NCBI RefSeq assembly: GCF_900111605.1
Contig: NZ_FOIA01000001.1
Location: 172,245-236,244, forward strand
DNA: 64,000 bases
Origin: Nitrosomonas marina
GTDB lineage: Bacteria > Pseudomonadota > Gammaproteobacteria > Burkholderiales > Nitrosomonadaceae
Reading direction: 5' to 3'
Part shown: one piece after another, positions 17,113-26,561 of the stretch
Layout: every line of letters begins with the position of its first letter
Numbering within the stretch: the first letter of the stretch is position 1
Translations under genes and position numbers: made by a program
The notes under the pieces: model-generated
Databases searched by the model: none
Told to the model about the DNA's origin: nothing
The model's input: the letters and a program-made list of their open reading frames with translations, nothing else

Positions 17113-17412
17113 ATGGACGCACATTTTTATACGATTGCCGTATTCACGGCAAAGGAAGGCCGCCTGAGCGATTTGAAGAGAATACTGGAGGCGTTGGCCC
17201 TGGAAACAAGTAAAGAACCGGGTGCCCTGGAATATTTTTTCGTGCATGACCAAAACCACGATACCAACACAATTGTATCCTATGAAAAATGGATAAATGC
17301 TGAAGAAGAGCGCAAGCATTGGAAAACGCCGCATCTGGTTCATGCAATTAAACAGCTGGAAGATATTCTGGATGGTGCGCCGGTCATTCACAAGGGCTCA
17401 AAAATCATTTAA
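17113..17412 (+). CDS. Antibiotic-biosynthesis-monooxygenase (ABM) domain protein, YgiN-like
   Basis: A 99-residue ferredoxin-like alpha/beta protein of the ABM superfamily: FYTIAVFTAKEGRLSDLKRI at the start, EPGALEYFFVHDQNHDTNTI in the middle, then WINAEEERKHWKTPHLVHAI. In E. coli YgiN oxidises menadiol, and with MdaB it may form a quinone redox cycle. It directly follows mdaB and precedes an SDR gene, so it probably belongs to the same transcript. Confidence 0.88.
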   Translation: MDAHFYTIAVFTAKEGRLSDLKRILEALALETSKEPGALEYFFVHDQNHDTNTIVSYEKWINAEEERKHWKTPHLVHAIKQLEDILDGAPVIHKGSKII

Positions 17413-17442
17413 CAAAACCATTCAATCAAAGGAGACTGAAAA

Positions 17443-18291
17443 ATGAATAAGACAATCTTGATAACAGGCGCAGGTTCCGGCCTGGGCCATGGTACCGCAA
17501 TTGGGCTGGCAAAAAACAAGCACAAGGTCATCGCAACCGTTGAGAACTGGCCGCAGGCGAGCACTTTGATAAGCGATGCCAGGCAGGCTGGCGTAGCACT
17601 CACTGTTGAAAAACTGGACTACCTGAACAAGGATGATCACGACAACATCCTGCGTAAGTATGGAGAAAAAATTGATATTTTCTGCCCTAATGCCGCCACA
17701 GGCGAAACCGGACCGATTGCTGAAATACCGGTTGACAGAGTTCGCCATGTCTTTGAAGTCAATGTGTTCAATACATTGGCACTGGCACAACGTTTTGCTG
17801 CAGTTTTTGCCAGGCGCGGCTATGGTAAGATTTTTTTCACTTCTTCGATTGTCGGGTTTTCAACTTTCCCGTTTCTTGCGCCCTATGTAGCTTCTAAACA
17901 TGCGCTGGAGGCTATTGTTCAATTGATGCGCGAGGAAATGGAAGGCACAGGTGTTCAGATCGCCACCATCAATCCAGGCCCGTTCCGCACCGGCTTTAAT
18001 GACCGCATGTATGACACGCTGGACCAATGGTATGACCCCGCCAAAAATTTTACACCGGAAAAACCGATTCGTGATGTGCAAAAACGCTTTAGTGGCGATG
18101 AATTGCAGCTTGACCCGCAAGCCATGATAGATTTCATGGTGGGCATCATTCCGAAAGATGAACATAAGTTTCGCAATGTTTATCCCGAGCGTTTTATAGA
18201 AGATGTGAAGGAATATCAGGCAAGCTTGTGGGAACAGCGCGCTTCTCCAAAACCGGCAGAAAAAATCCAGTTTGAACAAAATCGCCAATAG
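17443..18291 (+). CDS. SDR family oxidoreductase
   Basis: A 282-residue classical SDR. The cofactor loop is TGAGSGLGHGTA near residue 7, the NAAT-like strand is CPNAATG near 86, and the catalytic YVASK is near 149 with Ser in FTSSIVG. The tail beyond residue 230 is longer than in the smallest SDRs. The substrate is not evident; position after the MdaB/YgiN pair suggests a carbonyl or quinone-derived compound. A GGAGA ribosome site lies before the ATG. Confidence 0.85.
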   Translation: MNKTILITGAGSGLGHGTAIGLAKNKHKVIATVENWPQASTLISDARQAGVALTVEKLDYLNKDDHDNILRKYGEKIDIFCPNAATGETGPIAEIPVDRVRHVFEVNVFNTLALAQRFAAVFARRGYGKIFFTSSIVGFSTFPFLAPYVASKHALEAIVQLMREEMEGTGVQIATINPGPFRTGFNDRMYDTLDQWYDPAKNFTPEKPIRDVQKRFSGDELQLDPQAMIDFMVGIIPKDEHKFRNVYPERFIEDVKEYQASLWEQRASPKPAEKIQFEQNRQ

Positions 18292-18418
18292 GCAGCATGC
18301 ATGACCGGCGCTACCAGTTTAATTCAATGCAGAAAAACACCGGATGTGCATAAAGTTGATACGCTGCGGAATAACGCTGAAAGATTCGACTGGCTTAACA
18401 TTAACGAGGAAAACAACC

Positions 18419-19561
18419 ATGAACGAAATTCACGAATTTAAAATTAACGCTACCGAAGAACAGCTTAGCAATTTGAAAGCACGGCTTAAGCTGACCCGCT
18501 GGCCCAGCAAAGAAACGCCCGATGATTGGACGCAAGGCGTTCCACTGGCCTATATGCAAAGGCTTCATGGTTATTGGCTAAATCAATATGACTGGCGGGC
18601 ACGGCAAGAGAAACTCAACCAGTGGCCAGGGTATACCACCAATCTTGACGGACTTGACATACATTTTCTGCATATCCGGTCACCACATAGCAATGCAAAA
18701 CCGCTATTGCTAACCCATGGGTGGCCAGGCTCGATTGTTGAATTCCAGAAAGTTATTTCACCTTTGACGGATCCTGTCGCGCATAATGGCAATCTGGAAG
18801 ATGCATTTCATGTGGTATGCCCATCCTTGCCCGGATTTGGCTTTTCGGGAAAACCTACAATACCCGGTTGGGGGGTAGAAAAAATCGCCACGGCCTGGAA
18901 CACGCTGATGGTGCGTTTGGGTTACGACCAGTATTTTGCGCAAGGCGGCGACTGGGGAGCCATCGTAACTACGATGATTGGCATACAGAATTCAGGAAAC
19001 TGTAAAGGCATTCATCTGACCATGCCGCTGGTCAAACCCGACCCTGATACGATGGATGATCTGAGTGCACTTGAAAAATCAATTTTGGCAGCGGTTGAAT
19101 TTTATCAGGAACAGGATTCGGGCTACTCCAAGCAGCAAACGACACGTCCACAAACACTTGGTTACGCTCTGGCCGATTCACCCATAGGTCAGGCTGCCTG
19201 GATCATTGAGAAATTCTATCAATGGATGGATTGTAATGGACAGCCTGAAAGCGTCGTTACCTTTGACGAGTTGCTTGACAACGTCATGTTGTATTGGTTG
19301 CCTAACGCCGGCGTCTCCTCGGCGCGCCTCTACTGGGAAAGCTTTGTCAGCAGTGTGAACAATAATGAACCCGTTACCCTACCGGTCGGATGCAGTATTT
19401 TTCCGAAAGAGTTTTTCAAGACCTCGGAACGGTGGGCCAGGAAACGGTTTAACAATCTGATCCATTTTAATCTCGTGGATAAAGGTGGCCATTTCGCGGC
19501 GTTTGAACAGCCGCAAATCTTTGTTAAAGAAGTACGCGATTGCTTTCGAAAGATACGCTGA
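18419..19561 (+). CDS. Epoxide hydrolase, alpha/beta fold with EHN domain
   Basis: A 380-residue protein. The EHN lid-like N-terminal domain (EQLSNLKARLKLTRWP near residue 14) precedes an alpha/beta-hydrolase fold with the oxyanion motif HGWPGSIVEF near 100, the nucleophile Asp in GGDWGAIVTT near 178, and the catalytic His in KGGHFAAFEQP near 358. This is the microsomal/JHEH-like class that opens epoxides to diols. The start at 18419 has a GAGGA ribosome site; the frame is open further upstream without one. It fits the electrophile-detoxification theme of the cluster. Confidence 0.9.
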   Translation: MNEIHEFKINATEEQLSNLKARLKLTRWPSKETPDDWTQGVPLAYMQRLHGYWLNQYDWRARQEKLNQWPGYTTNLDGLDIHFLHIRSPHSNAKPLLLTHGWPGSIVEFQKVISPLTDPVAHNGNLEDAFHVVCPSLPGFGFSGKPTIPGWGVEKIATAWNTLMVRLGYDQYFAQGGDWGAIVTTMIGIQNSGNCKGIHLTMPLVKPDPDTMDDLSALEKSILAAVEFYQEQDSGYSKQQTTRPQTLGYALADSPIGQAAWIIEKFYQWMDCNGQPESVVTFDELLDNVMLYWLPNAGVSSARLYWESFVSSVNNNEPVTLPVGCSIFPKEFFKTSERWARKRFNNLIHFNLVDKGGHFAAFEQPQIFVKEVRDCFRKIR

Positions 19562-19701
19562 TTTCGAACTAAATCCGGTGTTGACTCTTCCACGTTTTCT
19601 TGTCATTTCTCAACATCAGATGAAGGATTAACGCTGGCCAGCAAGTATACGCTCAGCTACAGACAAACATCATTCAGCATCAATTGACAGAGGATCAGAT
19701 T

Positions 19702-20289
19702 ATGTTATCCAAAACCGAACACTTGAAACTTCGTGCCATCGAAGTTCTCAACGAAAGAATTGAGCGAAAAATTATTCCGGTAGGCAGCATCCTGCCCAAT
19801 GTAACAATCAGGACTTTCGACGGCCGTGAACAGAAAATCAGTGAATTTCACCAGACAAAACCACTGCTCATCGCCTTTATGCGGGCTTCTTGGTGTCCGT
19901 ACTGTCGCGCTCAAATGGAGATGATTAACGGCATGGCAAAATCCTTCAAACAACTGGGGTGTGAGATCGTGGTCATTACGAGAGAAACGCCCGAGGAATC
20001 GACTTTCTCATCAGAAGCGGCGGTTCTGGTCACAGATTTGACAAACGATTTCGGTAAAAAACTCGGAATGACATATTTTGCCACCCAGGAGATAACGCAG
20101 ATCTATAATGATCTGGACATAATTGGCGATGTCGAAGGTTATTTCGACACTAGCGAATTGAACGTGCCAGCGACCTATATCATCGCTCCCGGTAAAGGAC
20201 AAATCATTTTTAAACATGCAATGCGGGACTACACAAAACGGGCAACCGGTTCCGAAATCATCATCGAGCTGTCGCGGTTGAACAACTGA
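19702..20289 (+). CDS. Peroxiredoxin-like (AhpC/TSA) protein with CPYC motif
   Basis: About 195 residues. It has a thioredoxin fold with RASWCPYCRAQME near residue 65, the active-site Cys pair, after an N-terminal helical extension of about 40 residues. Later TYIIAPGKGQIIFKHAMRDY is typical of the peroxiredoxin-like family found next to ADH or HxlR genes. It probably reduces peroxides or disulfides with thioredoxin or glutathione. The ATG at 19702 with a GAGGA site is preferred over the upstream TTG at 19684. Confidence 0.85.
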   Translation: MLSKTEHLKLRAIEVLNERIERKIIPVGSILPNVTIRTFDGREQKISEFHQTKPLLIAFMRASWCPYCRAQMEMINGMAKSFKQLGCEIVVITRETPEESTFSSEAAVLVTDLTNDFGKKLGMTYFATQEITQIYNDLDIIGDVEGYFDTSELNVPATYIIAPGKGQIIFKHAMRDYTKRATGSEIIIELSRLNN

Positions 20290-20497
20290 AGAATCCGCCT
20301 TTACTAGCGTTTAATGTATGTCCCGGCTTAAAAGTTGCTTTCTGTATAATTAATTGATGCCCAGATACATCCAGGATACAACGTGTTTTCTGTCTTTCCC
20401 GGGTAAACGAAGTGTAATGGCATTTGCTTTCTGGCATGCACAACACCGATACTTATATTTTTGGGATACATAAAATCTGACAACGAGGACAATTGAC

Positions 20498-21499
20498 ATG
20501 ATTAAGGCCTATGCTGCAATGGAAGAAAAACAGGTGTTGCAATCATTTGAATACGATCCTGGCGCACTGGGCGATTATCAGGCTGAAATAGAAGTTGCCT
20601 ATTGCGGTATCTGTCATAGCGACATCAGCATGATAGACAATGAATGGGGAATGAGCACGTATCCGCTTGTACCAGGTCATGAAGTCGCCGGCACAGTTTC
20701 AAAAGTCGGACGCAATGTGACTTCACTGAAAATTGGCGACCGGGTAGGGCTTGGCTGGCACTCGGGTTATTGCAATCATTGCGCCGCCTGCAATACGGGC
20801 GATCATAATCTCTGTGCAACGGCTGAACAGACAATTGTGGGCCGCCATGGCGGATTTGCCAACAAGGTGTATGCAGATGCAAACAGTATTGTAAAGATTC
20901 CGGACGCAATGGATCTGGAAATCGTAGGCCCTTTGTTTTGTGGTGGTGTGACGGTATTCAACCCTTTGTTGCAGTTTGATGTCAGGCCGACAGACAAAGT
21001 TGCAGTGATCGGAATTGGTGGGTTAGGTCACCTGGCGCTGCAGTTTTTAAATGCCTGGGGATGTGAGGTAACGGCATTTACAACCAGCGAAGCCAAACGC
21101 AAGGAGGCATTGGGCCTGGGTGCTCATCAAACGCTCAATTCCCGTGATCCGGCGGCACTTGAAGCAGCTGCAGGGCGTTTCGATCTGATTATTTCTACAG
21201 TAAATGTCAAGCTGGACTGGCACCTGTATTTAAGCACGCTGGCGGCCAAAGGCCGCCTGCATTTTGTCGGCGCCACACTGGAGCCGCTGGACCTGAACGT
21301 CTTCGATCTGATTATGCAGCAGCGGTCGGTTTCAGGTTCTCCGGTTGGTGATCCATCAACAATTGCGAAAATGCTGAACTTTGCGATCCTGCATGATATT
21401 AAGCCCGTCGTTGAGGTTTTTGATATGGCTGACGCCAACACGGCCATTGCCAGGTTAAAAGCTGGCGATATCCATTATCGCGCTGTTTTGAGAGTTTAA
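20498..21499 (+). CDS. Zinc-dependent alcohol dehydrogenase (YahK/CAD-like aldehyde reductase)
   Basis: A 333-residue medium-chain dehydrogenase. Catalytic zinc ligands are Cys in YCGICHSD, His in PGHEVAG and a later Cys; the structural zinc site is CNHCAACNTGDHNLC near residue 91. The Rossmann motif is GIGGLGHLALQ near 171. The family reduces a wide range of aldehydes with NADPH. A GAGGA site precedes the ATG after a 208-base gap, so it may have its own promoter. It closes the detoxification cluster. Confidence 0.9.
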   Translation: MIKAYAAMEEKQVLQSFEYDPGALGDYQAEIEVAYCGICHSDISMIDNEWGMSTYPLVPGHEVAGTVSKVGRNVTSLKIGDRVGLGWHSGYCNHCAACNTGDHNLCATAEQTIVGRHGGFANKVYADANSIVKIPDAMDLEIVGPLFCGGVTVFNPLLQFDVRPTDKVAVIGIGGLGHLALQFLNAWGCEVTAFTTSEAKRKEALGLGAHQTLNSRDPAALEAAAGRFDLIISTVNVKLDWHLYLSTLAAKGRLHFVGATLEPLDLNVFDLIMQQRSVSGSPVGDPSTIAKMLNFAILHDIKPVVEVFDMADANTAIARLKAGDIHYRAVLRV

Positions 21500-21604
21500 C
21501 AGCACGATACTGGATATCTTTATGAGTCACTCGTATCAGTTTTTGCCGCACTGCTGCCCGTTATTGTTCGTATGGCGGCCTTTTGGCTGGACTTTATCGG
21601 CCTG

Positions 21605-22492
21605 TCAGGCAAAACGGTGTCTGAACAGTCCAAACGTGGCCAGTCCCAGTATCAGTAACATGAGGGGGGATGGTGACTGAACGGTGCAGGACGGCTGGCC
21701 CGGCCCGCCGCATGTGCCGAAAGTAATACTTCCCATATTATGGGAAACGGCAGCAAAATTCCATGCATCAATGTTCGATCCATGGTAAGCGCCGGGCGTC
21801 AAAGTGTCGCCATTCGCCTGCAGACCCGTCGCGACAAAACCTGTTGTGGAGTTGTCGTTGATGCAATAGGTCGAGGGATCGGCACGGCAGGCATCCAGGC
21901 CGGAAACAAATAGTGGTGACAGCGGATCGACAACTGCCTGTGACGTTGGATAACCGCCGAAAATTCCGCTGAACTGGCCAACGCCGATTCGGTCATTAAT
22001 GTTGTTAATACCCGATTGGAAAGAATAATGATCGGTACCCAGCACCAGTCCCCCGCCGCGCAGTGCCAGCTGTTGTGCGTAATTCTGAATCCATGCTTCT
22101 TCTGAAGACATGCCATTCGCGTTCGTCCAGGTTACATCAGATGAAATGATACGGCCATCGAGAATAAGATTCTGGTTGGTCAAGCCATTGTACCAGTCGC
22201 CAATATTATTGTAGTTTTGCACCTGGTTGGCATTTAGATCAGTACCCGCATACAGGTCGTACACAAATACCTGATCAAACGACGAATAGTCAGAGTAGAT
22301 GGCGGCATCAAGAAAGCGTGTTGTAACGGTGTGTCCGGCGTTAGCCAAAAACTGGGCTATGCGGTTTCCATCGTCGACATAAGCACCGTAATCATCTACA
22401 TGGGCAAATAAAATATTTGCCGAATGCGCCGCAACTGAGCCCGCCAGCAGGCAGGTGGCAATAGTTGTTTTAACTATATTTTTATTATTCAT
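21605..22492 (-). CDS. Exported protein with PEP-CTERM-like C-terminal sorting signal
   Basis: A 295-residue protein with a signal peptide (1-~25, ending AHSA). The mature part begins ILFAHVDDYGAYVDDG and includes FDQVFVYDLYAG, a fold resembling flavodoxin-like or ThuA/GATase-type secreted domains. The last 26 residues form SPSP, then a hydrophobic helix LMLLILGLATFGLF, then RHR: the arrangement of PEP-CTERM anchors, with SPSP in place of the usual PEP. Such proteins are processed by an exosortase (EpsH/XrtA) and exported with exopolysaccharide. No exosortase gene lies in the window. The function is unknown. Confidence 0.7.
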   Translation of the reverse strand: MNNKNIVKTTIATCLLAGSVAAHSANILFAHVDDYGAYVDDGNRIAQFLANAGHTVTTRFLDAAIYSDYSSFDQVFVYDLYAGTDLNANQVQNYNNIGDWYNGLTNQNLILDGRIISSDVTWTNANGMSSEEAWIQNYAQQLALRGGGLVLGTDHYSFQSGINNINDRIGVGQFSGIFGGYPTSQAVVDPLSPLFVSGLDACRADPSTYCINDNSTTGFVATGLQANGDTLTPGAYHGSNIDAWNFAAVSHNMGSITFGTCGGPGQPSCTVQSPSPLMLLILGLATFGLFRHRFA

Positions 22493-22878
22493 ATTTTCCT
22501 CCAGATAATACTCGTAGATTATTTACATGATGATGGTTTGAATAAATATATATGAGCTAAATGCAAGAAATATGCCAGAAAATTAAGTTGGCTTATAATC
22601 AGATGGTTATCCTGAAAGTTTGCTGGCTGACAATTTTTAACACCAGTAAACTGTAAGTTATGTCGACATTGTTTTCAGGTTGCGCTGCAGCATCTTGAAT
22701 TGTCGCCATCAAAAAAATGTATCTGTGTGACTGTCGTAGCAGCATGACATTTCGTGAAAAAAGCGGCAGGGCCATCATGCAATCTACTTCAGACGGGTCG
22801 GAACACTCAGCATTCATTTTTCGGCTGAGAGTTTCCGGCCAACGGGAAATGCGGACAGACGATTACCTCGTCCGTAAC
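22493..22878. other. Gene-free spacer between the PEP-CTERM-like gene and the peroxidase gene
   Basis: The spacer is AT-rich near the PEP-CTERM-like gene start, where its promoter should be, and otherwise shows no convincing gene. A 72-codon minus-strand frame at 22599-22817 has no ribosome site and no recognisable fold. A GGAG-like site lies just before the PEP-CTERM-like start. Confidence 0.5.
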
Positions 22879-24561
22879 TTATTCATAATCTTCGTTTAAT
22901 GCACGAAGAAAAGCTGCCAGTGGGGCAGCATCGTTTTCATGGATGTGAACATCCAGAAGATCCGGTGACGCATTTCTTAATTGTCCGTTACGTGCAAGCG
23001 CGGCAGTTTGTCTATATAACTCGATGACGTCTTCAAGTGTGTCGAATTGCCCGTTATGCATAAAAGGTGCCGAATGCTCCAGATCGCGAAGTCCGGGTGT
23101 TTTGAACATGGCAATACTTCGATCAAGCAGATTCTCTGCAGCACACGGATGGCGCCGTGTATCAGTATAAAAATGCGGCTGCCGGTTTTTATCCTTGCGC
23201 GCTTCCTCGCACAGCAACTGACTTAGCATTATCTGTGTTTTTGGAAAATCCGCATTAGCATAAATATTCCATACACCCAGATCGATGCGCTCGGGATGGC
23301 TGATGTCGGGTATGGCACGATAGGGCTCCATTGCGTTCGGATGTTTTTCAGTCGCTGGCAGATATGTCAGGGGATTCTTGCGGCGCTCGGCAAGACCCGG
23401 AATGAACATGGTGGAAAATGCACCTTCACCATGAATACTGTCATATTCAATTTGAGTGATACCGGTATTATGCACCGCAGAATCCGTAAAATTCGGCGCC
23501 TGGTGACAGGCAATGCAATTGGCTGCCTTGCCTGCACCAAGTTGTCCGTGCGTTGCTGCATTGAAAAAAATTTTCATACCTGCCAGTTCTTCAGGTCCAA
23601 AAACGAACGGCTGGTCATGAAAGACAAATTCGTCATCCTGTTCGGTAACATACTGCGGGTTTTGCAACCGGCTGATTCGTTTTGACAGCCGCTGACTGTA
23701 GTGAGCATCGCTTTCACCTTTTGCCGGTTTTTGCGGCAGACCGTTTTTTGCCAGAAACACATCATAAGGTGTCAAATTGAAATTTCCGTCCTCATCTCTT
23801 GAAAATTGCAGATCTTCGACATAAGCGGCCGTAATGCGCGTAACTGCGTCAAATATTACCTCGTCGCTGGCCGTTTCAACATCAATTCGAAATTCTTCCG
23901 GTAAACGGAATGCTTCCGGTATTGACGGGTCGGTACCTTTTAAAATGACTGCATATGCGCCGCCGAATTCTCGGGCAAGCTCTCCCTGTCCGTCGTCGCT
24001 GCGAATGATATGGGCAAAGTGTCTGATTGCTTCGTCCTTTTCTCCGGGTAACCATCCAGCCATGCGGCCGGTATAAGTGGCTTTGACCAGATCATGCAGG
24101 GATGCGAATTCACCGTCAAAGTGAAACATGACACCGCCTTTGAACCCCGGGCGCTTCTTGCGTGGCAGCGACGCATTAACCAGCGGCGGGCTGTTGCGTA
24201 CAGCATGCGTTCTGCCATCTTCGCGCGGTTGTAACGGACTGCGCCGTGCAAAATCAGCATAGGTGCGCATGCCGCCATCTTCAGTATCAAGGTGCTGATC
24301 GACAAGATGGCAGGCTGCGCAATTCATAGATTGCCCGGAAAACGGTCCCGGGAGCGGGCTGCCGGTTGTTTCGGTAACATCCATTGTCGTATCGCCGCCA
24401 CTGTTGTGTACAGCAAAGAACTGGGCAAAGCGGGTTTCCAGAAACAAACGTTCTCCAATGGCAATTTCAGCCGGATCAAATTCCCCTTCGGCGGCTGAAA
24501 GACCGGGACACCCGGAAAACAGGATGAGCAACGTTGTCATCATTCTGATAAAAAATTTCAT
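22879..24561 (-). CDS. Di-haem cytochrome c peroxidase family protein (CcpA/MauG-like)
   Basis: A 560-residue periplasmic protein with a signal peptide (1-~24). Two haem-binding CxxCH sites are visible: CAACH near residue 82 and CIACH near residue 350. The late FKTPGLRDLEHSAPFMHNGQFDTLEDVIELY is the family's C-terminal hallmark. It is longer than classical CcpA (about 330), with an N-terminal extension and an insertion between the haems. Activity could be peroxide reduction or MauG-type oxidation; the residues that decide this are not clear. It stands alone, with an AT-rich palindrome in its promoter region. Confidence 0.88.
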   Translation of the reverse strand: MKFFIRMMTTLLILFSGCPGLSAAEGEFDPAEIAIGERLFLETRFAQFFAVHNSGGDTTMDVTETTGSPLPGPFSGQSMNCAACHLVDQHLDTEDGGMRTYADFARRSPLQPREDGRTHAVRNSPPLVNASLPRKKRPGFKGGVMFHFDGEFASLHDLVKATYTGRMAGWLPGEKDEAIRHFAHIIRSDDGQGELAREFGGAYAVILKGTDPSIPEAFRLPEEFRIDVETASDEVIFDAVTRITAAYVEDLQFSRDEDGNFNLTPYDVFLAKNGLPQKPAKGESDAHYSQRLSKRISRLQNPQYVTEQDDEFVFHDQPFVFGPEELAGMKIFFNAATHGQLGAGKAANCIACHQAPNFTDSAVHNTGITQIEYDSIHGEGAFSTMFIPGLAERRKNPLTYLPATEKHPNAMEPYRAIPDISHPERIDLGVWNIYANADFPKTQIMLSQLLCEEARKDKNRQPHFYTDTRRHPCAAENLLDRSIAMFKTPGLRDLEHSAPFMHNGQFDTLEDVIELYRQTAALARNGQLRNASPDLLDVHIHENDAAPLAAFLRALNEDYE

Positions 24562-24921
24562 CTCTTATTCCCCTTTGTATGTATGATTATTATTCTAACA
24601 ATAATAAGAATGCGATTAATTCTTGTTATCGTATATAGATTATACCCGTAGACGAGAAATTCAGCGATCATGCAATGGCCAATGGCATCAACAACTAACT
24701 GAAATTATCTCTTTCATTGACATCGACATGTTATTGTTAAGTGACAAACCCAGGTGATGGTATGGTTTGGCAGATTTGTGCGCTCCAAGCGTGTGCCGCA
24801 ATGATGATAATCAAAACGGCTGTCGCCAGAATGAACAAAAACGCTCAGAGCTGGCTGCCAAGATACAATGAAAGTGTCTTCGGTTTTGTAACCCGTCTGT
24901 GTATGATTTAAACTGAACGAA
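24562..24921. other. Divergent spacer between the peroxidase and DUF6279 genes
   Basis: The first 60 bases upstream of the peroxidase gene hold overlapping AT-rich palindromes, described separately. The remaining ~300 bases have no gene or hairpin that stands out. Confidence 0.5.
24587..24607. promoter_or_regulatory. AT-rich palindrome upstream of the di-haem peroxidase gene
   Basis: TTATTATT at 24587-24594 and AATAATAA at 24600-24607 form a perfect inverted repeat with a 5-base centre. A second, overlapping palindrome pairs ATAAGAAT with ATTCTTGTTAT some bases further on. The site lies 26-46 bases upstream of the peroxidase ATG. Its A/T bias is reminiscent of Fur or Fnr-class operators, but neither consensus is met. 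Confidence 0.45.
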
Positions 24922-25833
24922 ATGAAAAAGTGTATGAATAAATCGATTGCAATCATGATGCTGTCAGGTCTGTTGTTGCTGTCTGGCGGGTGCAGTGTTG
25001 TGCGGCTGGGATATGATCATGGGGCTAGTCTGGCGTGGTGGTGGCTGGACAGCTATGTCGATTTCGACCGGAACCAGAAACCGCATGTAAAGCAGGCAAT
25101 ACAAGACTGGTTTGACTGGCACCGCGGTGCTCAACTGCCGGTCTATGTCGACTGGCTGTCTGACGTACGCAGCCGGATAGACGGTCCGTTGACTTCAGAA
25201 CAGGTTTGTCGCTGGTCAGAGGAACTGCAGGAAATGCTCGCGCCTGCATTTGATCACGGCGCACAATTGGGTGCTCCGATAGCACTGCGGCTCGGTGAGG
25301 CGCAATGGAAACATCTGGAAAAGCGTTACGCAAAAAGCAATGACAAATTGCGCAGCGAATATCTGCAACCTGATCCTGAAGACAGATTGGATGCCGCTGT
25401 GAAACGGACAATCAAGCGTGTTGAAAATTTGTACGGTGCGATAAACAAGAGTCAGCGGGCGCTCATTATCTCCGGTCTTCAGGCTTCTCCATTCGATCCC
25501 GAAGCTTGGTTGAACGAACGGCAACGCAGGCAGCGGTCGACATTGACCGTCTTGCGGCGGATCGCCGCTGAATCCGTACCGGCTTCGGCTGCAGCAGCGG
25601 AATTGCGTCAACTGATTGAACGCACGCACCGTTCTGACGATGCCGATTACCGGTCGTATCAGCTCAGGCTGTCTGAACATATCTGCAGCTTCATTGCCCA
25701 CTTGCACAATAACACTACCAAAGCGCAGCGTGAGCATGCGCACGACAAGCTGAAGAAATGGGAAAACGATTTGCGTGTATTGTCTGGTAGCCATCAACGC
25801 ACGGGGAAACATTTTCGGATAGCGGCAGAATGA
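24922..25833 (+). CDS. DUF6279 family lipoprotein
   Basis: A 303-residue protein with a lipoprotein signal ending LLSGGCSVVRLGY (Cys24). The mature part starts with the DUF6279 pattern: ASLAWWWLDSYVDFDRNQKPHVKQAIQDWFDWHR, rich in Trp, followed by long helices. It is probably anchored to the outer membrane. The family has no known function. Starts at 24922 and 24934 are both possible and give the same lipoprotein. Confidence 0.85.
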   Translation: MKKCMNKSIAIMMLSGLLLLSGGCSVVRLGYDHGASLAWWWLDSYVDFDRNQKPHVKQAIQDWFDWHRGAQLPVYVDWLSDVRSRIDGPLTSEQVCRWSEELQEMLAPAFDHGAQLGAPIALRLGEAQWKHLEKRYAKSNDKLRSEYLQPDPEDRLDAAVKRTIKRVENLYGAINKSQRALIISGLQASPFDPEAWLNERQRRQRSTLTVLRRIAAESVPASAAAAELRQLIERTHRSDDADYRSYQLRLSEHICSFIAHLHNNTTKAQREHAHDKLKKWENDLRVLSGSHQRTGKHFRIAAE

Positions 25834-25998
25834 TGACTGTTCAATTTGAACCGGAAAATGCGACTGCAAACCCTTGTTCATCGGCGCTGCGTTTTTTTTT
25901 TGAAGTAATGTTGTTTTCAACGGTGCGCATTGCAGCCGTGATGATGCGAATTTATATTCTCATCCGTCAGTTACGATGCCCGACAAAAAGGAGGAGAA

Positions 25999-26370
25999 AT
26001 GCTGCATAACACAGGTTTTCTGAAATTGGTTGATAATGCAAAACAGCGGATCAGAGAATGTACGGCGGCTGAAGTGATGGCCAGGCTGGATAAAGGAGTG
26101 TCATTTCATTTTATCGATGTACGCGAAGATCATGAGTATCAGAGTGATCACGCCGCAGGTGCCCGTCATCTGGGTAAAGGTATCATCGAACGAGACATAG
26201 AAACACAGATTCCTGACAAACATGCGCCTATCATATTGTACTGCGGCGGTGGGTATCGATCAGCTCTGGCAGCGGATGCGCTGCAGCAAATGGGCTATAC
26301 CAATGTATTATCAATGGCAGGCGGCATTAAAAGCTGGCGTGATGCCGGGTATCCGATGGAAAATGATTAA
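25999..26370 (+). CDS. Single-domain rhodanese-like protein
   Basis: A 123-residue cytosolic rhodanese. The CH2A-like segment is FHFIDVREDHEYQSDHAAGA near residue 36, and the active-site loop is LYCGGGYRSALAADAL with the catalytic Cys near residue 80. The loop C-G-G-G-Y-R matches a rhodanese with a possible sulfur carrier role rather than a specific thiosulfate transferase. GGAGGAG lies before the ATG. It stands alone. Confidence 0.9.
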   Translation: MLHNTGFLKLVDNAKQRIRECTAAEVMARLDKGVSFHFIDVREDHEYQSDHAAGARHLGKGIIERDIETQIPDKHAPIILYCGGGYRSALAADALQQMGYTNVLSMAGGIKSWRDAGYPMEND

Positions 26371-26561
26371 GTGGTTTGACGGACATGGCCTGGTAATTTG
26401 AGTATTAATCTGCTGCAGATACAAGTTGTTTCTCTGGGTTCTGGTTCTGCAATATCATTTCTTGCAATTGAGCTTCATTTATAAACGGTCTGTATGCCAG
26501 ATATCAGGTGACCGGTTACACAAAGAGAATAGAATAAATGCTGAAATGGTAAGCTTCCGTT

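Noticed and set aside
22599..22817. 72-codon minus-strand frame upstream of the PEP-CTERM-like gene
   Set aside because: No ribosome site, no recognisable fold.
25216..25920. Minus-strand frame opposite the DUF6279 gene (234 codons)
   Set aside because: The plus-strand lipoprotein has a signal, lipobox and family pattern; the antisense frame has none.
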